Assembly (NCBI GenBank): GCA_945288535.1
Contig: CALYQQ010000010.1
Location: 46,560 to 110,559, forward strand
Reading direction: 5' to 3'
From: an uncultured Enterobacterales bacterium
GTDB lineage: Bacteria > Pseudomonadota > Gammaproteobacteria > Enterobacterales > CALYQQ01
DNA length: 64,000 nucleotides
The notes below the pieces were generated by a model. The model had not been told where the DNA came from. It ran no database searches and worked only from the letters and a program-made list of their open reading frames with translations. Numbering within the stretch: position 1 is the first letter of the stretch; each line of letters begins with the position of its first letter. Of this stretch, positions 11,869 to 22,945 are shown in pieces. The position numbers were made by a program, and so were the translations under genes.

Positions 11869-12912
11869 TCAAATAATCTCGATTATTGGTTGTTGGATTT
11901 CTGACGCATATAACTCACCTATTTCTGTCAATGCTAAACCCTGTTTTTTAGCGATTGTATTTACTATTTGCTCAGCTTTTTCATCAACCGCCAATAATAA
12001 ACCGCCAGACGTTTGTGGATCACACAAAACACTATGTTGTAAATGAGTCATATTTCCGATCAAATGACCATAACTATCAAAATTACGTTGTGTTCCACCA
12101 GGAATGCATCCTGCTTTTACATAATATTCAACATTAGGTAATGTAGGGATATTATCATAAGTAATTTTTGCATGGAGTTCAGCACCTTGACATACCTCAA
12201 TTAAATGACCTAATAGACCAAACCCCGTAATATCGGTCATCGCTTTCACGCCTTCGATTGTTGCAAATTCAGCACCAATACTATTTAGTTGACACATAAT
12301 TTTTACTGCAATATCACTATCATCAGGCAATAATTTATTTTGTTTTTCGGCTGTTGTTAGAATACCAATACCTAATGGTTTGGTTAAATAAAGCTTACAG
12401 CCTGCGGTGGCTGTACTATTTTGTTTGATCTGGTTGCGATGAATTATTCCGGTGACAGCTAGCCCAAAGATAGGTTCTGGCGCATCAATGGAGTGTCCAC
12501 CAGCTAAAGTTATTCCCGCTTGATGGCAAACCATCCGCCCACCCTCGATAACTTTTTGTGCAATTTCAGCCGATAACTTTGCCACTGGCCAACCTAAAAT
12601 AGCAATAGCCATAATAGGTTTACCACCCATTGCATAAACATCACTAATAGCATTTGTTGCAGCGATACGCCCAAAATTAAAAGGATCATCAACAATAGGC
12701 ATAAAAAAGTCAGTGGTACTTATAATAGCTGTGTTATTACCAATATCATAGACAGCTGCATCATCTCGCTTATCGTTTCCCACTAATAAATTTGGATCTA
12801 TTTGTTTTGCTAATTCAGTGTGAAGAATAGTATCAAGAACTTTAGGTGATATTTTACAACCGCATCCAGCACCATGACTGAATTGCGTTAAACGAATAGG
12901 AGATATAGTCAT
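11869..12912 (-). CDS. selD: Selenide, water dikinase (selenophosphate synthase)
   Basis: SelD makes selenophosphate from selenide and ATP, the selenium donor for selenocysteine and 2-selenouridine. The 347 residues equal the E. coli length. The N-terminal active site GAGCGCK contains Cys17 and Lys20. The domain continues with [14 protein letters not shown] and a C-terminal [10 protein letters not shown]. The presence of the gene suggests that the organism uses selenium, though no selA, selB or selU is in the window. Confidence 0.97.
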   Translation of the reverse strand: MTISPIRLTQFSHGAGCGCKISPKVLDTILHTELAKQIDPNLLVGNDKRDDAAVYDIGNNTAIISTTDFFMPIVDDPFNFGRIAATNAISDVYAMGGKPIMAIAILGWPVAKLSAEIAQKVIEGGRMVCHQAGITLAGGHSIDAPEPIFGLAVTGIIHRNQIKQNSTATAGCKLYLTKPLGIGILTTAEKQNKLLPDDSDIAVKIMCQLNSIGAEFATIEGVKAMTDITGFGLLGHLIEVCQGAELHAKITYDNIPTLPNVEYYVKAGCIPGGTQRNFDSYGHLIGNMTHLQHSVLCDPQTSGGLLLAVDEKAEQIVNTIAKKQGLALTEIGELYASEIQQPIIEII

Positions 12913-13269
12913 TTATTATTTAATATCCAGTAATAGAAATGATTATATAATACCTTGCTTATCTCTCTTTGATAAGTTTAGTGATAAGACTATGATAGTA
13001 TTACTTGTATCTAACTGATTATAAAAGGGAATAATATACCAATATAGATAACTCGTTTATTGTAACTAAATGAAATAATATCGTTAGTTAAATCATTACA
13101 GAATGTTGTTATGCTTAATAAATAAGATAACCGTATATGTAGTTAATGTAATCGTTTTTTATACATATATGCATTTATTTAACCAATAAATAATTATTTT
13201 CTAAATATTCGAGTAAACTCAAAATAAGTGTAGTTTCTTTGCTTTCAATAAGGTTATTATGGGGTCCTT
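12913..13269. other. Divergent intergenic region selD / sppA
   Basis: These are 357 AT-rich bases between the diverging starts of selD and sppA, so both promoters must lie here. No operator or strong promoter could be singled out. In E. coli ydjA sits between these genes; no trace of it is visible. Confidence 0.5.
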
Positions 13270-15132
13270 ATGCGTTATTTGTGGCGATTTATTAAGTTTA
13301 TTTTTACTTTTTTTTGGCGATTACTCTGTTTTATTCGAGAATTCGTGCTCAACATTACCTTTCTCTTATTTTTATTTCTGATCATAGGTATTTATGCAAC
13401 TATCTCTAATGAAAACTATGCTCGCTTACCTCAAGATGGTTTATTACTTGTTAATTTGGCCGGAAAACTCGTTGAAGAACCAACAAATAATACGCCACTA
13501 AAAATGCTTAGCAATGAATTACTATTGGGGAAATCGGATCCTAAACAACAAGATAATTCACTCTTCGATGTAGTCGAACGCATTCGTTATGCAAAAAATG
13601 ACAACAACATTACTGGGATGCTTCTACAACTTGATAATTTTGTTGGTGGAAGTAAACCCGCTTTAGATTATGTTGCTAAAGCCATAAGAGAATTTAAAAG
13701 CACAGGTAAGCCTATTTATGCTTATGGAACAAACTATTCTCAAAGCCAATATTTTTTAGCGAGTAATGCTGATATTATCTACTTAGCTCCACAAGGCAGT
13801 GTAGCTATCACTGGCATGTCAACCAATAATCTTTATTACCGTGATCTTTTAGACAATATTAAAGCAAAGAGTTATATCTACCGTGTAGGTACTTATAAAT
13901 CCGCAGTCGAACCTTTTTTGCGTAATGATATGTCTCCTGAAGCAAGGGAAAATGCACAACGTTGGCTTAATAGTATGTGGCAAAGTTACCTTAATGAAGT
14001 AGCAAACAATCGACATGTTACTCCAGATGTTATCTTTCCTGACATTGATACATTATATAAAAAAATGCAAAACGTTGCAGGTAATAGTACTGTTTATGCA
14101 CTGGAAAATAAGCTCGTTGATAAAATTATTCGATTAAGTGATTTGAATATGTTATTGCTTAAAGAATTTGGATCACGCCAAGAAAATAATAGTTATAAAT
14201 ATGTCAGCATTTATGACTATCAGATCCCTGAGCCAACCAGTAAAAGAAACAAAATTGCCGTTGTATTTGTTAATGGCGTTATTGCTAGTGGCGAATCAGA
14301 CAATGATACAGCTGGTGACGTAACTATTATAAGTCAATTGCAAGACGCACGTTTAGATAATACGGTTAAAGCTGTTATTTTACGTGTTAATAGTCCAGGA
14401 GGTGGTGTTACTGCTTCAGAGCAAATCCGCAACGAATTGGTAGCCTTACGTGAAGCTGGAAAACCACTTATTATATCAATGGGCGGTGTCGCTGCTTCGG
14501 GTGGTTATTGGATATCAACCGCCGCAGATAAAATTATTGCTACCCCAGATACCATAACAGGATCAATTGGTATTTTTGGTTTAATTACGACCTTTGAACA
14601 CACCGCGACTTCTGTAGGTATTCATGTCGATGGCGTAAGTACATCACCATTAGCCAATATTCATTTACTAAAAGATATTCCAGATTCAGTATCCAAAATT
14701 ATGCAATTGCAAGTTGAAAGTGGCTATGCATCATTCTTACACCTTGTTGCACAATCAAGAAATAAAACGACAAATGAAATCAATACTATTGCTCAAGGTC
14801 AGGTTTGGATTGGTTCCGATGCCAAGCAAAATGGCTTAGTTGATATTTTAGGCGATTTCGATGACGCCCTGGATGAAGCGGCTAATTTAGCTCATTTAGA
14901 TAAAGATAATTATCAAATTAGTTGGAGTCGTCGTCAACCCACATTGGCTAATATGCTGTTGAACGCATTGAATATAAATATGCAATCCACTGTAAAAAAT
15001 GCAATTACATCAGTAATACCGGTTAGTTTGTTAAATACAATTCTTAGTATTGAAAAATCCAATGTAATTACAACATATTCTGATCCAATGAATCATTATA
15101 TTTATTGTCTTGATTGTGGTTATACAAATTAA
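13270..15132 (+). CDS. sppA: Signal peptide peptidase A (protease IV)
   Basis: SppA is an inner-membrane serine protease that degrades cleaved signal peptides on the periplasmic side. The 620 residues match the long, duplicated proteobacterial form. There is one N-terminal membrane segment (about residues 22-42) and then two S49 domains. The catalytic Lys210 lies in GTYKSAVEPF of the first domain and Ser410 in VAASGGYW of the second, matching the E. coli Ser/Lys dyad. The C-terminus keeps the odd conserved CLDC motif. Confidence 0.97.
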   Translation: MRYLWRFIKFIFTFFWRLLCFIREFVLNITFLLFLFLIIGIYATISNENYARLPQDGLLLVNLAGKLVEEPTNNTPLKMLSNELLLGKSDPKQQDNSLFDVVERIRYAKNDNNITGMLLQLDNFVGGSKPALDYVAKAIREFKSTGKPIYAYGTNYSQSQYFLASNADIIYLAPQGSVAITGMSTNNLYYRDLLDNIKAKSYIYRVGTYKSAVEPFLRNDMSPEARENAQRWLNSMWQSYLNEVANNRHVTPDVIFPDIDTLYKKMQNVAGNSTVYALENKLVDKIIRLSDLNMLLLKEFGSRQENNSYKYVSIYDYQIPEPTSKRNKIAVVFVNGVIASGESDNDTAGDVTIISQLQDARLDNTVKAVILRVNSPGGGVTASEQIRNELVALREAGKPLIISMGGVAASGGYWISTAADKIIATPDTITGSIGIFGLITTFEHTATSVGIHVDGVSTSPLANIHLLKDIPDSVSKIMQLQVESGYASFLHLVAQSRNKTTNEINTIAQGQVWIGSDAKQNGLVDILGDFDDALDEAANLAHLDKDNYQISWSRRQPTLANMLLNALNINMQSTVKNAITSVIPVSLLNTILSIEKSNVITTYSDPMNHYIYCLDCGYTN

Positions 15133-16656
<1,524 letters not shown>

Positions 16657-16682
16657 TTCTGTACTAAAATATGATCTTCAGA

Positions 16683-16707
16683 GGGCAGTATTGAACTGCC
16701 CTTTTTT
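16683..16707 (+). terminator. Intrinsic terminator after gapA
   Basis: GGGCAGT pairs with ACTGCCC (5-base loop), followed directly by six T. It ends 27 bases after the gapA stop and 24 bases before yeaD, so yeaD is reached by read-through or by a promoter of its own. Confidence 0.9.
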
Positions 16708-16731
16708 ATTATATTAACGAAGGCATCTACT

Positions 16732-17607
16732 ATGTCGGATAAATTATTTTGTTTACCTGTCGAGCAACAACTTACACCTTATATTTCTTTATGTAAGTTA
16801 GATCAATTGTCTATACTTGTCATTAAACATCCTGAGTTTCGCGCTGCTATTGCATTGCAAGGAGCTCATTTATTAAGCTGGCAACCCATTAATCAGGCAC
16901 CGGTAATTTGGTTAAGTGAAAATGCCGTATTTAAAAAAGGTCAGGCTATTCGAGGAGGGATACCACTTTGTTGGCCTTGGTTTGGTAAATCAGCTTCCCC
17001 TTCCCATGGTTTTGCGCGCAATAAGCAATGGCAATTACAAGAATATAAAGAAGATAACGATACTGTTAGATTATCATTTATGCTTGAACATGATGACGCA
17101 ACACTTGCATTATGGCCACATCCGTTCCGTTTAGTTAATAATTTTTGTTTTAATAAATATCAACTTGATATTCAATTGACGAGTTTTGGTAATTTTGACA
17201 TTACAACCGCATTACATACCTATTTAAATATAGGTGACATCGATCAAACATCTGTTTGTGGTTTAGGAAATCATTATTTAGACGCATTGACAGCGACTTA
17301 CTTAAATATAAATGGTGAAAAATTATTAATTCATGGTGAAATTGATCGAATTTATGATCAATCATCGGCAATAACTAAGATAAATGATGCGGTTCAACAG
17401 CGTACTTTAATTATGACACACTATAATCATCGCGATATTGTTGTATGGAATCCTTATGATAAAGCACAGCAAATAGCAGATATGACGGAAGACGGTTATA
17501 AAAAAATGTTATGTATTGAAACTGCTTGTATTAATCACGCATTAACGGCGACCAAAGACCAACCAGCTGTTATTGGTATGACACTTCATCTTGATAATCA
17601 CGCCTAA
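16732..17607 (+). CDS. yeaD: D-hexose-6-phosphate mutarotase (YeaD)
   Basis: YeaD belongs to the galactose-mutarotase-like family and interconverts anomers of glucose-6-phosphate-type sugars. The 291 residues are near the E. coli length (294). Conserved features include IRGGIPLCWPWFG with the substrate-binding region, the active-site segment SHGFARNKQW, and VVWNPYDKA near the end. It follows gapA on the same strand, as in E. coli, separated by the gapA terminator. Confidence 0.94.
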   Translation: MSDKLFCLPVEQQLTPYISLCKLDQLSILVIKHPEFRAAIALQGAHLLSWQPINQAPVIWLSENAVFKKGQAIRGGIPLCWPWFGKSASPSHGFARNKQWQLQEYKEDNDTVRLSFMLEHDDATLALWPHPFRLVNNFCFNKYQLDIQLTSFGNFDITTALHTYLNIGDIDQTSVCGLGNHYLDALTATYLNINGEKLLIHGEIDRIYDQSSAITKINDAVQQRTLIMTHYNHRDIVVWNPYDKAQQIADMTEDGYKKMLCIETACINHALTATKDQPAVIGMTLHLDNHA

Positions 17608-17791
17608 TTTTTATAGGTAAAAATGAACTATTGAATGAATAAATTATTATAAATAGTGCGCTAACAAATAAAATGAGGCGCATAATTAAATTAAAAATAA
17701 CCTATTATGTAACCTCATTTTCATTTTATTATACAACGCATTATTTTTGATTATCTCATTGTTTGCACAATAAACGCTATATTATATCTGT

Positions 17792-18973
17792 TTAAATCCA
17801 TCCCTGAGAATGGAATTTTCGCATTATACCAGCGATATAAGTCATCTCTGCTGGCGTACCTAATGAAATTCGACACCATTCATTTGCTGGCGGAAAGTTA
17901 CGACCGATCAAGATATGTGCTTCTTTCATTCTTTGCCGATATTTTTCTAATGAACCAGTTACTTTATGAAATATAAAATTTGTTTCTGATGGTAAGTAGT
18001 CTAACTGTAACTCTGTTAATATGTTTACCATTATTTTTCGAGAAATATCATTACTTTCCTTACTTAACTTAATAAATTGCTTATCATTATAACAAGCCAT
18101 TGCCGCTTCTACGGCAACATAATTAAGTTTTACACCAGCAACATATTCAGCTGTTTTTTTAATCAAATTAGGATGACCAACGATAAATCCAACACGCATA
18201 CCCGCCATTGCATAAATTTTTGAAAATGTTTTTAATAATAAAACATTTTCAGCGCCCTGTTGAATAAGAGAAGTAACAGAGCGAAATGCAGGATCATTAA
18301 CAAATTCTGCGTAAGCTTCATCAATAATAAATAACGTATTCGCTGGCTTGCTTTGGATCCAAGGTTCAATAAGATCTGCTGCGGTTATAGTACCTGTAGG
18401 ATTATTTGGATTAACAAGATAGACAATTGACGAGCCCTTATAATCAGTAACCGCATTTTTCATTGCTTCTATGTCAAAATACCAATTTTTTACACAAGGT
18501 ATCTTTGTAATTTTTAAACCTAATGTCTTGGCAAATTCTTCACCATCATTATAGGTTAGTGTAGGGATCACTAATTGTGTCATTGGACTGCCATGTGACT
18601 GAATAGAGGCTCGAATACCTTCTGACGATCCTTGTGTTAATAAAATAGCATCAAGAGGTAATTGATAACTATCCGCAATCATGGCCTGTAATTCATTGAT
18701 CTCATGCTTAGCATAACGATTTGCTTTAATTACAGAATTCTTTGCAGCTTGTTGCGCTTTTAGTGACATGCCTAATGCATTTTCATTAAAATTAACTCTA
18801 ATAGGTGAATTGCTGTCCGGAATGGTAAATGTCGTTGGTGTTATATCATTATCTATCTCTGCGAATGCAGATGTTAATTTTCCTGCAAAAGTGGCCCCTA
18901 TTATAAGGCCTGCTGATTGAGTAATAAGCTTACGACGACTAATAGATAACATGCTATTTTGTATAGATGCCAT
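17792..18973 (-). CDS. Tat-exported PLP aminotransferase, HisC-like
   Basis: This is a fold-type I pyridoxal-phosphate aminotransferase of the histidinol-phosphate aminotransferase family. The motifs PNNPTG, DEAYAEF and the PLP-lysine context TFSKIYAMAG (Lys about 252) are present. Before the catalytic domain is a 40-residue leader with a twin-arginine motif (SRRKLI), a hydrophobic stretch and AFA at the likely cleavage site, so the enzyme is probably exported folded with its cofactor. The start at 18973 is chosen because GGAGGAG lies eight bases upstream; a longer frame to 19039 adds residues unlike the family. It is not the biosynthetic hisC by context; the substrate is unknown. Confidence 0.88.
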   Translation of the reverse strand: MASIQNSMLSISRRKLITQSAGLIIGATFAGKLTSAFAEIDNDITPTTFTIPDSNSPIRVNFNENALGMSLKAQQAAKNSVIKANRYAKHEINELQAMIADSYQLPLDAILLTQGSSEGIRASIQSHGSPMTQLVIPTLTYNDGEEFAKTLGLKITKIPCVKNWYFDIEAMKNAVTDYKGSSIVYLVNPNNPTGTITAADLIEPWIQSKPANTLFIIDEAYAEFVNDPAFRSVTSLIQQGAENVLLLKTFSKIYAMAGMRVGFIVGHPNLIKKTAEYVAGVKLNYVAVEAAMACYNDKQFIKLSKESNDISRKIMVNILTELQLDYLPSETNFIFHKVTGSLEKYRQRMKEAHILIGRNFPPANEWCRISLGTPAEMTYIAGIMRKFHSQGWI

Positions 18974-19343
18974 AATCATTCTCCTCCCTTGACAAATGAT
19001 ATGTTTAACATATGCATAAATTGCGCCAAAAAAAGACAATTTTTATGTAATATAATTAATTCAATTTTCAATAAGTTATTTGTATTTCGACCAATATAGT
19101 AAGCCATTAACACGATAAGCAACGTTCATTTAATACACCCATTTGCACATTATATGTGCATTGTGCGATTAATTAACACTCAAATTTGATCGGGAGTAAT
19201 TTTACTTTTTAAATATAAGCGCAACTATTTAAAAATAGTATCTTGTGTGCAGTTATAAAAGAAAGCAATAATAAAATGACAAAATAAATGTGAATACAAA
19301 GAGTAGCGCCTATTGTTAAGCGACTACTCAGCAAATTACACGC
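18974..19343. other. Spacer between pqiC and the aminotransferase gene
   Basis: No gene is supported. In E. coli rmf follows pqiC; no Rmf-like frame is visible here. The spacer holds a 17-bp palindrome at 19144-19160. Confidence 0.5.
19144..19160. repeat. 17-bp palindrome, possible operator
   Basis: TGCACAT and ATGTGCA flank TAT in a perfect dyad. It lies about 170 bases before the aminotransferase start and could be an operator for it. No regulator could be assigned. Confidence 0.4.
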
Positions 19344-19919
19344 TTATCTTATTTGATATATTACGTTAGCAATATCGATAGAAAGCTGTTGCCAGCCTTT
19401 AGCAAGTGTTCGCACTAAAGCATCATAGCCATCTTCTGTTTGAGGTAATTCAATATCAAATTGACGTTTTATTACATGATTATTATAGGTAAATATCCAT
19501 TCTCCTTGGATAATAGCTTTACCATCATAACGCCCATGAAAACCATAAACATTCACCATAAGCTGGTGCATATTATGATTTAGCATTTGTGATATAATTA
19601 GCCAATTAGATAATTGATTGTTAAGACTATTAATAAGTTCTCGTTGTAATTGCGCGTGTAAACTGCTTGCCCACAAGTTATTATTAGCCATAATATATTG
19701 AACATCATTAACTTGATAAACAATACCAAGTCCATTAAGAAAATCTGCAACATTAATATCAACTAAATAAATCTGTTTATTTTCAGCTATATTTCTCTTT
19801 TCAGATCCAGTAACAGTTGATACCGGTAATTGATAATACGTTTTTTGATTTGTATTACTACATGCAGTTAATGTCATTAATATTGTTATAAATAATCCTG
19901 TCAACAAAACGTTTTTCAT
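19344..19919 (-). CDS. pqiC: Intermembrane transport lipoprotein PqiC
   Basis: PqiC is an outer-membrane lipoprotein of the PqiABC lipid-transport system and docks at the end of the PqiB tunnel. The 191-residue product has a lipoprotein signal with LTAC and lipidated Cys20, then an ABC-type transport auxiliary (DUF330) fold. The start codon lies 2 bases after the pqiB stop. It is the last gene of the rlmL-uup-pqiA-pqiB-pqiC run, the same order as in E. coli. Confidence 0.93.
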   Translation of the reverse strand: MKNVLLTGLFITILMTLTACSNTNQKTYYQLPVSTVTGSEKRNIAENKQIYLVDINVADFLNGLGIVYQVNDVQYIMANNNLWASSLHAQLQRELINSLNNQLSNWLIISQMLNHNMHQLMVNVYGFHGRYDGKAIIQGEWIFTYNNHVIKRQFDIELPQTEDGYDALVRTLAKGWQQLSIDIANVIYQIR

Positions 19920-19921
19920 TA

Positions 19922-21568
19922 TTATTTTGCTCTCTTAGGTTGCGGGTCAGTTCCTTTATCTGCTTCAAATACCAATGCGTTACTCTTTTGATTTAAGGTT
20001 CGTAATAAAGGTTGTAATTCACGCATAATATCATCAAGACGTTTCATATCTTCGACCATTTTTGAATAAGCCGGTGAGTCAGCTTGTATCCCTTTAAACG
20101 CTTCATTGACTTCCTGTAGGGTCTTTTTCATCTCATTTGGCAATGTTTGAGCATCTTTGCTAGCAAGTAAATTATTTAACGTTTTCATTGTAGTAGAGAT
20201 ATTTTTCATTGTATCCCTGCTTTCTTTAAAAGTACCCTTTATTTCTAGTAAAAGAGAATCTAATGGTAATGCATTAATTTTATCCATGGTATGCATTAGT
20301 TTTTGCTGTATTTGTGATAATCCAACAGATGTTGTGGCTAATATAGGATAACCATACTCTTCCCTATCGATAATATCTTCATTTTTTATTTCCGGACTTT
20401 CATAATAATCAAAATCAACAAATAATGCGCCAGTTAATAAATTCCCTGTTTTCAATGATGCTCGTAGACCATGCCGCTGTGCGCGTAAAATATGTTCTTT
20501 CAAATGAATATCAATCCCTAAATTGCTCCGAATACGATCGGGTTCAATGCTGATGAGTACTGGAATATTAATCTGATTTTTATAGAGTTTCCACATTTCA
20601 GGTATATAATAAGGAGCCTGGACAACAGTACCTATACGTATACCGCGAAACTCTACCGGTGCACCAATAGACAGTCCACGAATAGACTCATTAAAAAATA
20701 TTAAAAAATTATCATTTCGTGTATAAAGTGAATCTAAAGTGCTTTGTTTATTTTCAAATAATTCGTATTTGTCACCTGTTTTTGCGGCTTCACCGGCAAT
20801 CCAACCGTCTGGCACATCAAAACTAATGCCACCACTAATTAATGTTTGCAAGGAGGACATTTGAAAATTCATCCCTTCAGATGAAAGATCAACAGTAAAA
20901 CCACTATCAAGCCAGAAACGCGTATTTTTCGTGACTAACAATTCGTATGGCGACGTAATAAATAACTTATAACGCATCACTCGCGCATTTGTATCAAACT
21001 CACTCCCCTCAACCGTACCTACACGAAATCCTCTATAAAGAATAGGATCACCTGGTGATAATTGCCCAGCCTGGGCACTTTCTAAGGAAATCCGTAAACC
21101 TTTTGCATCACCTGATGCTAATGGTGGTGTGTCTTGTAGAATAAATTCCTCTTTAGTCACTTTACTTCGTCCCGGTCGGATTTCAATATAAGATCCAGAT
21201 AATAATGTATTTAAACCAGAGACACCTTCACGTCCTACTTGTGGTTTTACAATCCAAAAAACAGAATCATCTCTAAGCATTGTTTGCATTTTATTTTTAA
21301 GGCGTGCAGTAATAATTACTGTATTTAAATCATTGCTTAAGCTTACTGTTTCAACAATACCTACATCAACGCTTCGACTTTTTATGGCTGTTTTATTTGC
21401 TTCAATACCTTCAGCATTCGTCGTTATTAATGTGACTAAAGGTCCTTGATGACTAAAATGGTAAAATACGATCCAAATACCTATAAATGCAGTAATAAGA
21501 GGAATGATCCAAATTGGAGACCAATGTGTAATTTGTTTGATTTTTGCCGTATTTGAATTATTTGACAC
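19922..21568 (-). CDS. pqiB: Intermembrane transport protein PqiB (three MCE domains)
   Basis: PqiB forms a hexameric tunnel of stacked MCE rings across the periplasm for lipid transport. The 548 residues match the E. coli length. There is one N-terminal membrane helix (about 17-37), then three MCE domains (roughly 44-135, 160-220 and 285-395) with repeated GxxVxFRGxRVGxV-type segments, and a C-terminal coiled coil that closes the needle. The start is GTG (21566-21568), with AAGGAAG five bases upstream, and abuts the pqiA stop codon. Confidence 0.96.
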   Translation of the reverse strand: MSNNSNTAKIKQITHWSPIWIIPLITAFIGIWIVFYHFSHQGPLVTLITTNAEGIEANKTAIKSRSVDVGIVETVSLSNDLNTVIITARLKNKMQTMLRDDSVFWIVKPQVGREGVSGLNTLLSGSYIEIRPGRSKVTKEEFILQDTPPLASGDAKGLRISLESAQAGQLSPGDPILYRGFRVGTVEGSEFDTNARVMRYKLFITSPYELLVTKNTRFWLDSGFTVDLSSEGMNFQMSSLQTLISGGISFDVPDGWIAGEAAKTGDKYELFENKQSTLDSLYTRNDNFLIFFNESIRGLSIGAPVEFRGIRIGTVVQAPYYIPEMWKLYKNQINIPVLISIEPDRIRSNLGIDIHLKEHILRAQRHGLRASLKTGNLLTGALFVDFDYYESPEIKNEDIIDREEYGYPILATTSVGLSQIQQKLMHTMDKINALPLDSLLLEIKGTFKESRDTMKNISTTMKTLNNLLASKDAQTLPNEMKKTLQEVNEAFKGIQADSPAYSKMVEDMKRLDDIMRELQPLLRTLNQKSNALVFEADKGTDPQPKRAK

Positions 21569-22885
21569 TTAAACTTCCTTCTTAACTGACTGAGCATGTC
21601 TATCCCAAATTAAACGCGGATCAAACATATTTGCCGAAATCATTGTAAGTATAACAACAGAGGCAAAAAATATTGCGCCTGAAGCGGGAGCAACCATCAT
21701 AAATTGTCCCATACTAACCAGAGCAGTAAGTACTGCAATGACAAAAACATCAATCATTGACCAACGTCCAACAAACTCTACTATCTCATAAACGATCAAT
21801 AAACGTTCATTATTTTTATTGTCATTTTTATTAATTTCATAGCATAACCAAGATATAGCCAACATTTTAAGAACTGGGATCATAATACTAGCAGTAAAAA
21901 TTATCATCGCAATTGGATAAGATCCTTCTTGCCAAATAAGAACAACCCCAGAAAAAATAGTTGATGCAATCACTTTACCTAACGCAGTTGTCAGCATAAT
22001 GGGTAAAATATTTGCCGGAATATAAAGTATTGCCGATGTAATTAACAAAGCGAGTGTCCATTGAAGGCTATTAGGTTTGCGTATATAACCTTTAACAAAA
22101 CAACGCGGACAAATATGTTGATTATCAGGTAAAATCGCATGACAACAATGGCATAAGCGAAATCCTTGTACTATACCGCTTTGACCAGGTTGAGGAAGAC
22201 GAACAAGTTTTGGTTGCTTGTCTATACGTTGCCAGAGTGTATTAATATCAATATATTGATATGTCTTTATTTGTAAAAAACAAAATAGACAATATGGTAT
22301 AAAGCTAATACCTATACCGATTTCTCCATAGGACATCAATTTAACAAAACTGACTAATACACCAACTAAAAAAATCTCAGCCATGCACCAGGGTTTCATG
22401 GCAAATAATAATCGAGCAAGCCAACGCATTAAATGCCCTGGTAATTTTAAGTTTAAGCAAAGTATGATTACCGAAAACATACTAACAATGGGAATAAATT
22501 GAACAAAGCCTATAAATAACCAAGAAAGTACAGCAAAATTTTCATTGAAAAGCGCTTTAGGAATAGTTGAAATAAAAATTTGATTAAAACGGCCTGCAAT
22601 ATTGATAGTAATAAAAGGAAATGATAGTGCTAATGCCAGCATAATTAAGGCACTTAATGCATACACGATTGGTACAATAAATGGATTATCGTAATAGCGG
22701 ATAGACAATAGACTATGACACCTTGGGCAAATTGCCCGTTGGCCCACCTTTAATTTAGGTAGTTCAACAATTAAATCACAATGGGGGCAAAGTTTAATAT
22801 TCTCTACCCTGTCTTGAGTATTAGTTGCATCAGCCAATAATTGAAACTCATTAGAAACTACCCCAACATGTGTATCATTACACAT
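21569..22885 (-). CDS. pqiA: Intermembrane transport protein PqiA
   Basis: PqiA is the inner-membrane partner of PqiB. The 438 residues hold two tandem PqiA domains of four membrane helices each. Each domain is preceded by a zinc-ribbon-like pair of Cys motifs (CPHC...CPRC near residue 35 and CHCC...CPRC near residue 250). Conserved stretches include WCMAEIFLVGVLVSFVKLM and RWSMIDVFVIAVL. The ATG has GGAG at good distance. Order and orientation match E. coli. Confidence 0.96.
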   Translation of the reverse strand: MCNDTHVGVVSNEFQLLADATNTQDRVENIKLCPHCDLIVELPKLKVGQRAICPRCHSLLSIRYYDNPFIVPIVYALSALIMLALALSFPFITINIAGRFNQIFISTIPKALFNENFAVLSWLFIGFVQFIPIVSMFSVIILCLNLKLPGHLMRWLARLLFAMKPWCMAEIFLVGVLVSFVKLMSYGEIGIGISFIPYCLFCFLQIKTYQYIDINTLWQRIDKQPKLVRLPQPGQSGIVQGFRLCHCCHAILPDNQHICPRCFVKGYIRKPNSLQWTLALLITSAILYIPANILPIMLTTALGKVIASTIFSGVVLIWQEGSYPIAMIIFTASIMIPVLKMLAISWLCYEINKNDNKNNERLLIVYEIVEFVGRWSMIDVFVIAVLTALVSMGQFMMVAPASGAIFFASVVILTMISANMFDPRLIWDRHAQSVKKEV

Positions 22886-22945
22886 ATATTACTCCAAAGT
22901 CAGCATTTCTTCTTGATAATATACTTATTTTAAGCATAAGCAATT

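Noticed and set aside
17671..17720. AAATGAGG / CCTCATTT dyad after yeaD
   Set aside because: The 34-base loop and short stem make a terminator doubtful, although T-rich sequence follows.
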